DNA of 64,000 bases from Hydra vulgaris (GCF_038396675.1 NC_088929.1:39167501-39231500); one strand, 5' to 3'; positions 1 through 11,961 are shown, counted from the stretch's first letter. Notes: generated by a model not told the origin, from the sequence alone. Translations and numbers: made by a program.

Positions 1-816
1 CTTAATATTCTAAATGTATATTAACTAAACCTTTACCATATTCTTATCTTCATGTTTAAACTTGATAAAAAAATATCACCAATGTTATTTAATTCACTTT
101 TTGAAAAAATAAACCACATATACCCTACCAGATTTTCAAAAAACAATTACATTCAATCCAAAACACATTATTCAGCAACCAAATTCTCAATTGCTAACCG
201 AGGTCCTAAGCTGTGGAATACAATATTAAATAATGAGCTGAAATCTAATTATTCTTTAAACCAGTTTAAAACAAAACTTAAGCAATTACTGATGATACAT
301 GAAAATGAATTAAAGTTCTTCTAAAAAGCTTTTTAAACTAGCAAACAAAAACAAAAATTAACCTACTAATTACTCTTTAATATTATATTTAATATTCTAA
401 ACAATAGTCTGCTATTGTAAATGTATTTCTTATCTTATAAGTTTTGAATTTACAAACGATTTTTTTAAGTTTTATTATTTGAAATACTAATTACTAAAAA
501 TATTGTAAAATTTTATAATTTCAATTTTTATTAAAAAAAGTTATTGTAAATTCTTTTTGTAATATTAATACTTATATATCATCTTATTTTACTAATCAGT
601 TCTTAAATATAAATACTCTTTGAATTACTAAATATTTTAAACGTTATATATTTTATTTTTTGCATTTTGTTAAAACATTTTATTTGATGAATATGCATTT
701 TTTTGGGGGGGGGGCTTAATGATAAGATAAATTTTGTCTTCTTCAAGCCCCAGTCATGTAAATATTTGTTTTTATAAATTACGAGTGTAAATTATTTTCA
801 ATCGGCAAATACAAAA

Positions 817-856
<40 letters not shown>
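1..856 (+). mobile_element. 3' end of a non-LTR retrotransposon (LINE), 5' truncated by the window edge
   Basis: An open frame at 52-324 encodes about 90 residues that resemble the extreme C-terminus of CR1/Jockey-group reverse transcriptases: a block reading NRGPKLWN, an Asn-rich linker, then SLNQFKTKLKQLL before the stop. A non-coding stretch of about 490 bp follows and ends in a pure A tract at about 820-856, as expected for a LINE 3' UTR and tail. Its last 100 bp (716-815) contain a block (GATAAG ... TCTTC..CAAGCCCCAGTCATGTAAATATTT ... CGGCAAATACA) that recurs at 17108-17210 and 18366-18475. No catalytic RT motif lies inside the window. The family assignment rests on C-terminal similarity only. 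Confidence 0.6.
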
Positions 857-857
<1 letters not shown>

Positions 858-2111
858 GTAAGCCTAACAAAATATCGTTTAAAACAAAATTTCAAGTTTT
901 ACCTTTAATAAAAAACAGCAACAATAACAACAAAATTAACAACAAGCCGCCTTAGTAAAAGAAAAATCTGTATTTAGTCTCGCGTTTTATACACACACTG
1001 CATACTCTTAGTTTGGAGAGTATCTAAATATAGTCAATCAACTCCAAATATTTCTATTTATCATTTATAATCATAAAAAAATTATAAATAGAAATTATTT
1101 CGTTTTATTACTGGAACTCACTGCTTATAATCATTCACTAAAAACCAAGACAACATTTTGCTATTAAATATTTATAAAAATAGCAAAATGTTAAATTTTG
1201 TTCATTACACAGTGTTTTTTTTTCCATTACTGGTGTTAATAGGTTAATAGGTTGGCACTTTTAATCATAATAGCTTTTAAACAAATATTTTGAAACCATT
1301 GCTAAAAATTCTCATCATAAACTTTATCTTTTTTCTAATTTTTTCTGATTTTTGATATGAAGTTGTGATCTCTTTAATGGCGTTATACGCTATTTACCAA
1401 CACCAACAACCAGTGTATTTGATGACACCAAAAGTAAACTTTTGGTGTCAACCCTCTAGACTAAAAACTAAAAAAAGTCCTCTACTTCAAGAAATTTCTT
1501 AAAATAGAAAAAAAGAAAAAGAAATAAAAAAAAAAAATTCTAGCATATTTACTTTTTATTCATTTTAGTGTCACCCTTCTGATGGGGTCACCCGGTGCAG
1601 AGGGCACCCCAAGCAACGCCACTCCTAACAACTGGTGTTGTTGTATCACAACAGGTTGTTGAAAACAGGTATATTGATATCGAGGTTTTTTATGTAATGT
1701 ACTTTTATTTTTATACATTATAAATTCCCTACTTTTTTTATTTTAGATTTATGACGTTATTTTATTATGATTAGGCCGTTTTAAAGAATTAAATTGACAT
1801 TAGTTACGTTGTGTTTATTTTGGTTGTAAATATATATACTTTAGTTTTCCATTTAGTTTTAAAATAACCATGCTTTGCTGTACGATAAACAGGGAGGAGT
1901 AACTTAATACGTTTGAGAACCGAAAATTTTCTATCATTATTTTCCTCTATTAATTAAAACCTATTGAAATGTTAGAATAACGCCTTTTTTATCTATGATG
2001 GAGAGACTTGAGATATTAGCGTCTCAACTTAATTAAATAAGTCGGCAAACTTAAAAGAAACAATTTTTTCTTGAAAAATATATATTGCAAAACTTTTTTT
2101 TATTTTTTTGC
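857..2111. other. AT-rich stretch with no recognised gene
   Basis: No convincing open frame, splice-bounded exon or RNA gene was seen. The stretch holds a 13-bp-arm hairpin (1423-1450) and a GC-richer patch at 1570-1625 that may be the end of an unidentified repeat. Confidence 0.4.
1423..1450. repeat. Perfect hairpin, 13-bp arms
   Basis: TGACACCAAAAGT and its exact reverse complement are separated by two A residues. It is one of many short snap-back palindromes in this window. Confidence 0.85.
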
Positions 2112-2735
<624 letters not shown>

Positions 2736-2779
2736 AAACGCATACTGAAACATATGGAAACTGAAACAATCGGAAATAT

Positions 2780-2825
2780 ACGGAAAAAAACACATACTGA
2801 AACTTTTTAGTCCCTGTGTAATAAG
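2780..2825 (+). other. Spliced leader sequence (Hydra SL-A type) at the 5' end of a LINE
   Basis: Forty-six bases beginning ACGGAAAAAAACACATACTG and ending in CCCTGTGTAATAAG match the 46-nt Hydra SL-A leader as I remember it. A functional SL RNA gene would have a GT splice donor directly after AATAAG; here the next bases are ATAACTAATT, so this is not an SL RNA gene. About 88 bp further on an ATG opens LINE ORF1. The simplest reading is that a trans-spliced LINE RNA was reverse-transcribed with its leader attached. A partial echo (CGCATACTGAAAC, GGAAACTGAAAC) lies just upstream at 2739-2766. Confidence 0.8.
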
Positions 2826-2913
2826 ATAACTAATTAAACTAAATAATTCTCGACCAGAAGGTAATCCACTGTATTACGGTAATTGCCCTCTTTCCTTAAA
2901 TCAAGTAATATCA

Positions 2914-3850
2914 ATGGATGATCCAATCTTTTTGCTATCAAACTGGCCTAGTCTAGGCCAGGGTAATTATACAACATCAACAAGACAGCACCATGACTGG
3001 TTTAAATCTCTAGCAACATCAATCAAGTTGTTACAGGAACAGCATATCACCATATCAAACCGAGAAAGATTTTTGACTCGATCAGAAAAAAAACCAGACA
3101 ATATACCAACTTACGACTAAAATAGATGACCTGGAGAAGGAAGTACTTAGAACAAAAAAATTAAATACTTTAACAACCAATTCTAACCTTTCAAATAAAC
3201 AACCACTATCCACATTTGCATCGTTATTCAGTAAAAAAAAAAGCGAGGAAGAGTTAATCATGATCACTAAGATAAGGCAGGAGTTGGATGAGAGCAAGCG
3301 TATTGAAAAAAAATTTTTAATAAGCAATATTGAACCATCTCAGGGATATGAGGTTGAAATTAAGGATAAAGATGATGAGTTAGTAAGAGAAATCATATCT
3401 GTACTACAAGTAAATGAAGAAACAACGCCAAAATCATTTAGATTAAAGTCTGGGACAGAAAGAAAGACAACTAAAATGATTTTAGTTGAACTGAAAAGTA
3501 AAGAATTAGTCAATTTAGCACTAGCCAATGCATGCAAACTGAGACATAACGAAAAATTCAAAAGTATTTATGTTAACCCTGATAAAACTAGTGTTCAGCG
3601 AGTAATTGAGAAGAGACAGCGAGAAAGAAGAGATGAGCTAAATGCAAACTTGAAACACCAGGATAGCATGGGTATGCGTTGTGATGTTAACCATGGAAAA
3701 AAGTCTTTCTATGTCGCAAGAAATGGAGTTTTGAAAAAAATAACAGTAGAGCTTTCAGAGTTTGAAACTGACTACTTTTTACAAAAAGGTCTACAAGTAC
3801 TTCAACCTGTGCAACACCAGAACCATCAAGATAGTATGCAGAGTTATTAG
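2914..3850 (+). pseudogene. LINE ORF1-like protein, frameshifted
   Basis: The ATG at 2914 follows a short leader region and starts MDDPIFLLSNWPS; this frame stops at 3120. A second frame picks up at about 3121 (KIDDLEKEVLRTKKL, coiled-coil-like) and continues to 3850. It contains an acidic stretch, then a region with MILVELKSKELVNLALANA and YVNPDKTSVQR followed by a basic stretch, a layout resembling RNA-binding ORF1 proteins of CR1-like LINEs. It would act as a nucleic-acid chaperone coating LINE RNA. No zinc knuckle is visible. The assignment depends on position before the endonuclease/RT region more than on sequence identity. Confidence 0.6.
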
Positions 3851-3989
3851 CAATTAATGAACAACTTAGTGTTTAGTACTAAGCATGTCCAGCCAACTAT
3901 CTGTAACAAAAACGCTATCTCCATAACCATCAACAAAAATCTAGTAATAGTAGTAATTATACAGCTTTAAACAAATCACATGTTTCTGT

Positions 3990-4861
3990 ACAAATGCATC
4001 ATCGCTTTGTAATAAAATGGACATTCTTGCTACAACTGTCACAACATTAAATTCCCCAATGATAGTGGCAATCACAGAAACTTGGTTCAGTGATTACTCC
4101 AGCTTCCAATTACTAAATTATAATCTTTTTAAGAACAACAGACCTGATTCATATGGTGGCGTTACAATTTATATACTACACTTTATATACTACACAGTTA
4201 CAAAATAAACAAGCATCCTACTTTAATGTAATTGAGCTTCATAGTAAAATGTCAGGGCAGGTATGGTGTATAATATTTCACAAAAGTAAAAAGTTCCTTT
4301 TTGGATGTATTTATCGAGAGCCAACTCAACAGAACAATCAATTGTAGCCTAATTTCTGCTGGAAATATAGCAAAAAAAAAAGCTATGGAGTTACAAATAA
4401 TTGGTAATTTCAATCACCCTGAAATACAGTAGACAGCAGCTGGTGGCAGCACAAAGAAAAATGCAACAATGTCGAGCATTGACTTTTTGAATCTGTCAAC
4501 TCTGCAGCTCTTGCACAGCATGTCATGAAACCTACTTTTGGCAATAATACTCTTGACCTTGTGCTAACTAACTGCCCTCTCCAGAATTATAGAACTCAAT
4601 ATTGGTTCATCTCTTGGCATCTCAATCAAAAATAATTTCCATTGCACTCTTATATGGAGTTTCTTGTTTGAACCATCAATCTCACCAACCAGGGTGTTAT
4701 TACTAACTAAACCAAACTATGGTAGAGGCGACTATAAAAACCTAAACAAATTTTTTGCAGATGCAGAATGGAGGAAACAACTTGAAAAGTTCAAAAACAA
4801 TCCCATTATGATAAACCAACTCATTCAAAACCAACTGAGTTTCGATACAAAGAAGGATTAG
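3990..4861 (+). pseudogene. LINE endonuclease domain, degenerate
   Basis: Fragments of an exonuclease-endonuclease-phosphatase (APE-like) domain appear in shifting frames. The frame from 4017 reads PMIVAITETWFSD, containing the conserved ETW motif; near 4400 a frame reads IIGDFNHPEIQ, matching the GDFN motif; the frame from 4664 resembles the linker toward RT. Such domains nick target DNA to prime reverse transcription. In-frame stops and frameshifts show it is dead. Confidence 0.65.
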
Positions 4862-5230
4862 CTAAATATGTACCAAATCAAGCAACATCAAATCAAAACT
4901 TGTCTCACTTTCAAAAACTAATCCAAAAGTTGTATACAACTATATTTTCAGTCAAAAAAAAGCAAAGTTTACTGTTCCCTCTTTGATAAAAGACGGCATA
5001 GAGCTAACAAAATCGCTTGAAAAAGCGGAATATCTTAACAAACAGTTTCAGTCTGCTTTTTCTAAAATTAACCACAAAAACAAGTTTACATTCCCAAACA
5101 AGACTGATCAGGTATGCAAGATTGATCAATTTGATCTTAATGAAACTGCAGTTTTTGGCGAGTTGAGTGCTTTGAAGAAATACAAAGTGATTGGCCCTGA
5201 TGGTATAAGTCCTTATGTTCTCAACGAGTG

Positions 5231-5417
5231 TGCTTGGCCTATTTCTATCTTGGCCTATTTGGCCTATTCTATATTGTATATGTGCTTGGCCTATTCTATA
5301 TTGTGCCTATATTTGGCCTATTCTATATTGTATATTGTGCTTGGCCTATTCTATATTGTATATGTGCTTGGCCTATTCTATATTGGCCTATCTCAACGGT
5401 TTAGCTTGGCCTATTTC
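5231..5417 (+). repeat. Minisatellite expansion inside RT coding sequence
   Basis: Imperfect units built on TTGGCCTATTCTATATTG recur about eight times. Related RTs have a single Trp-Pro-Ile-Ser segment here, so the array looks like a local expansion of GCTTGGCCTATTTCT. It stays free of stops in two frames and changes the frame across its length. Confidence 0.85.
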
Positions 5418-5629
5418 TCTTCTGATAGTTTTATCATTTGAAACAGGTTTAATACCTTATAATTGGAAAGAAGCAAATGTGATACCAATATATAAAGAAA
5501 AAGGTAAACAAAACGACCAGTCTGAATATAGACCAATATCTTTAACAGCCATAATATGTAAAATCATGGAGAGGTTGTTGAAAAAACATATGATGAGTCA
5601 CCTGGTTCAGCACAAGTTAATCACTAAGC

Positions 5630-5637
5630 ATCAACAT
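5630..5637. repeat. 8-bp target-site duplication, left copy
   Basis: ATCAACAT lies directly before the left terminal inverted repeat and is repeated exactly at 9335-9342. Eight bases is the duplication length of hAT elements. Confidence 0.9.
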
Positions 5638-5793
5638 TAGGGTGTCCCACTTTTAAACTGACCAAAATATTTTTGTTAGCACTCATTCTTAATCATCATC
5701 ATTAGGTCCCAGGACCCACCAAAAAAATTTTAGACTTCTAAGTACATTGATTCAGGTAGAAGCAGGTTTCATATGAGAGGTTGCGTGATTATT
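5638..5793 (+). repeat. Left terminal inverted repeat of the hAT-like element
   Basis: About 156 bp, ending GAGGTTGCGTGATTATT, mirrored at 9179-9334 with scattered substitutions such as GGTCCCAGGACCCACC against GGCCCCAGGACTTACC. Confidence 0.9.
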
Positions 5794-6147
5794 CATAAAT
5801 TTTACAGAATTTTTTTAATTTTTAGACATTTTTGGTCTAAAAAAATATTTCAAAACATCAAATGGAGAAAATAATATTATGTTCTAAACTATAATGTAAT
5901 TTTAATGCATTTAAATGACCTTAAACATGTTTTTTTTAATAAAATTTTAATTTTTAGGCCTGTTGAAAACAAAAAAATACCAATACTCATTATAAAATTG
6001 TATCCTATCATATTAAATATTAAAACATCTGCAATTTTACTAATTCATATGTTTTTTTTTATTTTATTTTTTATTTGATGTGACTTGATTGATTTCTATT
6101 ACATTTGATTTTTCAGAAATATCTAAATTAAAAAAAATATATAATGG

Positions 6148-9035
6148 ATGATAATGGATGATGATGGAACCCTCCGCAGATCCTCTTGGACCAGAAGAGG
6201 TCAGAGTGCAGCAAGAGAGAGAACTGAGGAGAGTTCCAAAGAGCCTTCCTTATGCCAAAGTCCTTCTTCTTTGAGAAATACCTCTCCTAGAACAAGCAGG
6301 GACCATCAGCCAGGATCCTCATGTACATCCCAAAGCAGAAGTCCAGCTCCTCAGCGAACCAACAGGAGTAGAAGAACACTCTACTTGCTTCAGCAACTCC
6401 TTCATATGTTTGCACCAAACAGGTTATATTTTTTATTTACTTTTAAAAAGTATTAGAAAAAGCTGAGTAAAATTGTTTATCAAAAATATGTAGTATGTAG
6501 AAAAACAATGTAAACCTACTTTTAATTTTTTTAGACTACCCACAATGGGAGAAGTTTGTCGTCAAATATATTGGCTAAGATCAAAGAAAAATAAATAAAA
6601 CTTATCCTGTGCACAAATGTCAAGGTCAAGATTTATGGTTTGCAGTGAAGGGGAGTGTGAAATTAAAAACAGAGGGGAATTCACTGGTGTATGTATACTC
6701 AGAGAACTGTTAAATCTTTGGGACAGGGGTGGTTTTGATTCAAAATTTCGGTTAACAGAGCAAGTAGTCAAGGAAAAGCTTGTACAATCTTATGATCGCT
6801 ACCAGAAACTATGCAAAGTTAGAACCCTTTATGAAAATAGAGAGAAACAGGAGCAATTAAATAAAAAAAAACAGGATTTTGTAAATGAGGCAAACTGTAC
6901 ATTTCAAGTTTATAAAACAGATATCTTATATCTGATCAAAAATGATGAAAATAGAGACAAAGATGCAAAAAGAGAGGACATTGAGTTCCTGAAGAAAGCA
7001 TTTAGAGGTGAAATGGTAAATTTTGACAACAGTAAAGACAAATCTTATCATGACAGAATTAAAGATGGAGAAAAAAGAATGTTTGATATGGTAGAGAGAA
7101 TGCATAGAGAAGATGAACGGGAAAAAGAGAGACAGGAAAGGTCAAAGAAGAAAACAATAGAGGAAAAGGAAAGAATGAAAAATTTTGAGACGGAAGTATC
7201 ATTTTCATCAAGTGGAACAAGTGCAACTGATAATGATAGTGATTTTGAGCCTTCACCAAAAAAACAGAAGATTAGTAAAGATAGAGTTTGCCTGCAGCTT
7301 TCAATGAATGACATTCTTGACAAATGGGTTCCATTCTTGACCAGGTATAAGGTAAGCGTTAGAGCAGAAACCTCACTCCTGGCCCCACTTTTCAGTATCG
7401 CTGGTGTTGATCTCAATACAGTTCCTGTATCAAAGAGTGGTCTGCATAGAAACAGAAAGATTGTTATTGAAAATGAAGCAGAAATGGTCAGAGAAGAAAA
7501 TCTAGACAAAGTGCGAGATTTAAAGGTTGTCCTTCACTTTGATACAAAACTTGTCAAGCATTATAGAACTGAAAAAAAAATGTCTGAAACTGTAGAAAGG
7601 CTAGCTCTTAGTCTTTCATCACCCCAGGTCAATGAACCCCTAGATTTCTTGCTCGGAGTTTTTAAATTGAGTCATCTAAAGGACAGGATCAAGCTATTGC
7701 TATTCAGAACATTTTAGAATACTATGAGCTCACTGACAAAATCATTGTAGTGCAGATACAACTGCCTCTAACACTGGAAAGTACAATGGGGCTATAAAGT
7801 TCCTGGTGGATTATGTGCCTCAACGACCAGTGCTTTGGCTCCTCTGTAGGTACTAAAATATTTATAAAAATTATTTATTTTGTCACATACATTTACATTG
7901 TACAGTGTACAGTTTTTCATATTTAAATTTTTTCAGGCACCACATATCTGAAAGGCACATATCACATGCAATGGATTATATTCAAGGAACAACAAAATCG
8001 CCGTCAAGAGCAATATATAAAGATTTCCAAAATAACTGGCGAGAAATACAAGAAGGAGCTAAAAATATGGATCAATTGCTTTTTTTTAACTATGACAGAG
8101 ATGAGTTTAAAGTAGGTACTACTTTTCATACAAGATGATAGATACTAAGAATTTTTGTGAAACAGCCTTGAAAAAAGATTGTTTTCAAAGAGGAGACTAT
8201 AAAGCTCTATGTGAACTACTGGTCATTTACCTTGGGGGCCATGTACCTGGTTTCCAATTCAAGCAACCAGGTGCACATCATCATGCCAGATTCATGGCTG
8301 ACTGCCTATACTTGCTTACCATGCAGCTGACTTCGAAGATAAATTCAAAATTGAATAAAAGTGAGAAAGATATGTTGCAAATTTCAACTGACTTTATTGT
8401 CACATTTTATGGATCATACTTCCTGAAGTCTCCTATTGCAACCCAGGCACCATCAAATGATTTGGATGCTTTCAAACTGCCTTTAGAAATGATGTCAAAT
8501 AAGCTATATAAATCCAAGTATGGTCCCCTGGCAAAAAAAATTCCATTCAAGCCTGGTTCATCATAGTTGGTACCTGACCCCTTAGTTGGTTATTCTTTCA
8601 ATAGCAAATGGTGATCTAGATTCAAAGGAAAGAGCTGAAATAGCTCTAAAGCTGATAAGCTTTGATCCTCCATCACATGATGAGTTCAGTACAGAACAAC
8701 CAGATTCACCAACACATATACTTCCCATGTCAGTTTTGTCTGATTTTGTTACAGAGGATTCCTGGCTGATATTTACTTACTTAGGTATTTCTAGAGAAAT
8801 GATAAAAACATGGATAGATAATAACTTTAATGTTTCAAATGTTTCATATACAAATTTTCAAAATCAAGTAGCAAACCTTGCAGTGGTCAATGATAGGGCT
8901 GAGCGCCACATTCGACTTGTACAAGGTTTTGTGGCTCAAACCCATGATGAAGGATTACTACAAGACACAATGCAAGTTGTAACTAAAAACAGAAAAGAAG
9001 TTGGAAAAGATATGAAAAAAACTGATTTTATGTGA
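6148..9035 (+). pseudogene. hAT-like transposase gene, multi-exon, frameshifted
   Basis: Probable exon 1 (6148-6422, Ser/Arg/Pro-rich) ends CAG/GTTATA; acceptor TTTTTTTAG at 6533-6534. The main exon has an open frame 6617-7717 with a Lys/Glu-rich coiled-coil segment, then VVLHFDTK, whose Asp (7541-7543) fits the first catalytic residue. After frameshifts near 7670 and 7745 the second Asp lies in ADTTASNTG (7755-7757). A short intron (7850-7936, AG/GTACTA ... TTTTTCAG/G) splits the codon after Cys; splicing gives LCRHHIS, a CxxH motif typical of hAT folds. Further blocks are FKQPGAHHHARFMAD (about 8260) and VVNDRAERHIRLV, whose Glu (8901-8903) may be the third catalytic residue. Other breaks fall near 8110-8134 and 8566-8580. 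Confidence 0.75.
7850..7936 (+). other. Spliceosomal intron splitting the transposase CxxH motif
   Basis: The 87-bp intron begins GTACTA after TGTAG and ends TTTTTTCAG before GCACCACAT. Joining the exons gives Leu-Cys-Arg-His-His-Ile-Ser in frame, the block expected in this transposase family. Confidence 0.8.
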
Positions 9036-9178
9036 TTTTTTAAAGATTTTGACCTTTTTATTGTTGCTATTTTGTGATAAATACTCATTTGTGATTTTTT
9101 AAAAAGCTAAAAATTAAGGAAATATTTTTTTTAGATAAAAATGTTTGAAAAATAAAGATGTTTGCGATATCTTTTTCA

Positions 9179-9334
9179 ATAATCACGCAACCTCTCATAT
9201 GAAACCTGCTTCTACCTGAACCCATGTACTTAGAAGTCTAAAAATTTTTTTGGTAAGTCCTGGGGCCTAATGATGATGATTAAGAATGAGTGCTAATGAA
9301 AATATTTTAGTCAGTTTAAAAGTGGGACACCCTA
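9179..9334 (-). repeat. Right terminal inverted repeat of the hAT-like element
   Basis: Reverse complement of 5638-5793 with a few mismatches, ending at GGGACACCCTA next to the duplicated ATCAACAT. Confidence 0.9.
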
Positions 9335-9342
9335 ATCAACAT
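9335..9342. repeat. 8-bp target-site duplication, right copy
   Basis: ATCAACAT, identical to 5630-5637. The RT sequence resumes directly afterwards. Confidence 0.9.
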
Positions 9343-10556
9343 GGCTTCGTAAGACAAAAATCATGTGTTACAAATTTATTAGAGATAATAGACATTACAT
9401 CAGAGGCACTTTAATCTGTAACCGTTACGCAATCATAATCTATCTGGATTTTGCTAAAGTCTTTGATGAAGTCTGTCATTAAGCATTAGTTATCAAATTA
9501 GAGGCTTATGGTTTCAAAGGTAAACTACTTAAATGGCTAAAAGTATTTCTTATGGACAGAAAACAAAGAGTTCTTGTTGACGAAAACAACTCTGAGTGGA
9601 TAAAAGTTCAGAGTGATGTGCTACAAGGATCTGTTCTAGGTCCTCTATTGTCTATAATGTACATAAATGACGTGCCTGATGTTGCTAAATGCTCACTCAA
9701 GCTCTTTGCTGATGACAGCAAACTAATAGATATAATAAAAAATCAATTTGACATTGAGCAGCTGTAGACAGATCTTGATGCTGTTGCGAAATAGGCAGAT
9801 AACTGGAAAACGGAATTTAATGCAAGCAAATGCAAAGTATTGACGATAAAAAAATCGTCCAAAAAAATTATCTATGACCACAAATTTAGCATACAAAATC
9901 AAGATAACAGCCGAACATACTTTTTGTCTACCAACCAAGAGCGAGATCTTGGAATTTTAATAACTAGCAATCTAAAATGGTCAGCTCAATCAAAACAGGT
10001 AGCAGTTAAAGCTAATGCAGCACTAGCTTCACTCAAGCGTAGATTTAGATACTGGAACCCTTCAGTGTTTAAAACGCGTTATACCACATTTGTGAGACCT
10101 CACCTTGACTATGGAAAGCCTGCATGGGCTCCACTTAACAAAGTCGATGAAAAAGTTATTGAACGAGTACAAAGAAGAGCCACTAAATTATGTCATTCAT
10201 TAAGGGGAAAAAAATATGAAGATCGACTAGCCCTACTCAATATCCAATCAATCAAAGCGCGTAGCACACGGGTAGATGCAATTCAGTATTTTAAGGAAAG
10301 CACTGGCCTTAATACTACATCCTGGATCCACCCTCCAAAAAAGTCCCAATCCGGCAATTGTCCTGGGCCAGCAGGTGCAGTTAGAAGAAATAAGGAACGA
10401 CTAACCAAACAGCTCACAAATAACTGTCGTCAAAGAGAATACTTTTTCCGAAATAGAGTGGTTAATATTTGGAACACACTTCCGGATGAAGTCAAAAATT
10501 CCAAAACTACTAATTCGTTTAAAAATATTTATGATGCCTATATGAAAACAATATGA
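9343..10556 (+). pseudogene. LINE reverse transcriptase, C-terminal half
   Basis: Reading resumes HGFVRQKSCVTNLLE, then YLDFAKVFDE (first catalytic Asp region), LQGSVLGPLL and YINDV, and LFADDSK near 9701-9721, so the FADD box is intact. Single stops (near 9411, 9481, 9765, 9793) break the frame. The frame 9840-10556 carries the thumb and C-terminal region: ERDLGILITSNLKW, YTTFVRPHLDYG, ERVQRRATKL, YEDRLALLNIQSI, and VVNIWNTLPDEV near the end. It is the continuation of the RT at 4960-5637. Confidence 0.9.
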
Positions 10557-10625
10557 AACTTACATACAGTTCAGCTGTCATAGTTGACCATATTCATTTG
10601 GTCTGCTCCGCTTTGTGCCTCAATC

Positions 10626-10748
<123 letters not shown>

Positions 10749-11100
10749 GGCCACCAAGAGCTTTCATGACCCCCGGGGCATAGCAGCAATTAGGCGTCCC
10801 TATAAACATGCATACTTTAAAATTAAAAACATGTTCAATAATACAAGTTAATGACTGTTTTTATATTTGTAATACAGTTAATTAATATTCATATTTTCAA
10901 GAACCGCATCTGAATTAATAACACTTAAGCAGCATATTTACTGACTAGGATTAATAAACAGATTCAAAGAAATTAATATGGAAAACACTCTTTTCTTGCT
11001 TTTTTACTAGCTAAATTCGAATTAAATTGCATATAGATTGGAAAATAAGCTATCGACCGTTTGAGTATATTTGGTTAAGAAAACCATAATCCATTATTAA

Positions 11101-11535
<435 letters not shown>

Positions 11536-11599
11536 GTAATAAAGTCATATATAAAGACTAAAATTTTAAGAAAAGAATATTAAATTTCATGGTGTAATT

Positions 11600-11961
11600 T
11601 ATCAGCGTTCAAAATCTATTTCCATATAGAATTTAAATCCCCCTTAACTTGAGGGGGTTACAAATTTTATATGTTCATAACTTTTAAATGTTAAAAGATT
11701 ATTGTATGAAATTTAAAATCTATTGATGAATATAACTTTAGTTAAGAATAGTACAAAATATATTTTTTCAACTTATTGCTCTCACGTTTGGGGTAGTTGT
11801 GGCCAAAATTTTAGGGGTTTTTTGTTCCCAGGCTCGAATCATCGCAATTTTTTGCGAAACATTTTTATTTGACATAAGTATATACGTATAAATGTTTGGC
11901 GTTTGGTCCATGTCAGAAAATTATTTATCTCAAACACAAAAAAATGCTTGATCCGCCCGTG
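11600..11961 (-). mobile_element. Half copy of a fold-back element
   Basis: Similar to the right half of the 618-bp fold-back element at 20682-21299: it begins near the central CCCCTTAACTTGAGGGGG, contains GTTTGGGGTAGTTGTGGCCA, and ends GATCCGCCCGTG. The left arm is missing. Confidence 0.7.

Larger units (their letters stand above)
4960..5637 (+). pseudogene. LINE reverse transcriptase, N-terminal half
   Basis: The frame from 4983 includes LNKQFQSAFSKI and GPDGISPYVLNECAWPIS, an early RT block. A tandem expansion at 5231-5417 then shifts the reading frame. The frame resumes with FETGLIPYNWKEANVIPIYKE, DQSEYRPISLT and IMERLLKKHMM, the RT fingers region. Coding is cut at 5637 by the hAT-like insertion inside the QHGF motif and continues at 9343. 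Confidence 0.85.
5638..9334 (+). mobile_element. hAT-like cut-and-paste DNA transposon, 3697 bp, inactivated
   Basis: The element starts TAGGGTGTCCCACTTTTAAA and ends with the inverted complement. Inverted repeats are about 156 bp (5638-5793 and 9179-9334) and differ at few positions. It is flanked by 8-bp duplications and sits inside the RT gene of a LINE, so removing it restores a continuous QHGF-containing RT frame. It carries one transposase gene in several exons, now broken by frameshifts. The long, little-diverged inverted repeats suggest insertion much later than the LINE. Confidence 0.9.
2780..10625 (+). mobile_element. Near full-length LINE (CR1/Jockey-group), interrupted by a hAT-like transposon
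   Basis: The parts lie in canonical order: leader (2780-2825), short 5' UTR, ORF1 (2914-3850), apurinic-type endonuclease (about 3990-4861), and reverse transcriptase in two blocks (4960-5637 and 9343-10556). Without the 3.7-kb insertion the copy is about 4.1 kb, usual for this group. Multiple stops and frameshifts make it non-functional. The 3' end runs into a (TA)n array at 10626, which may be its microsatellite tail or a neighbouring repeat. Confidence 0.8.

Noticed and set aside
2780-2825. An SL RNA gene
   Set aside because: No GT donor follows the leader and no Sm-type site is seen nearby, while LINE ORF1 follows directly.
7048-7509. Minus-strand frame of 153 codons
   Set aside because: Antisense shadow of the Lys/Glu-rich transposase exon; no motif on this strand.
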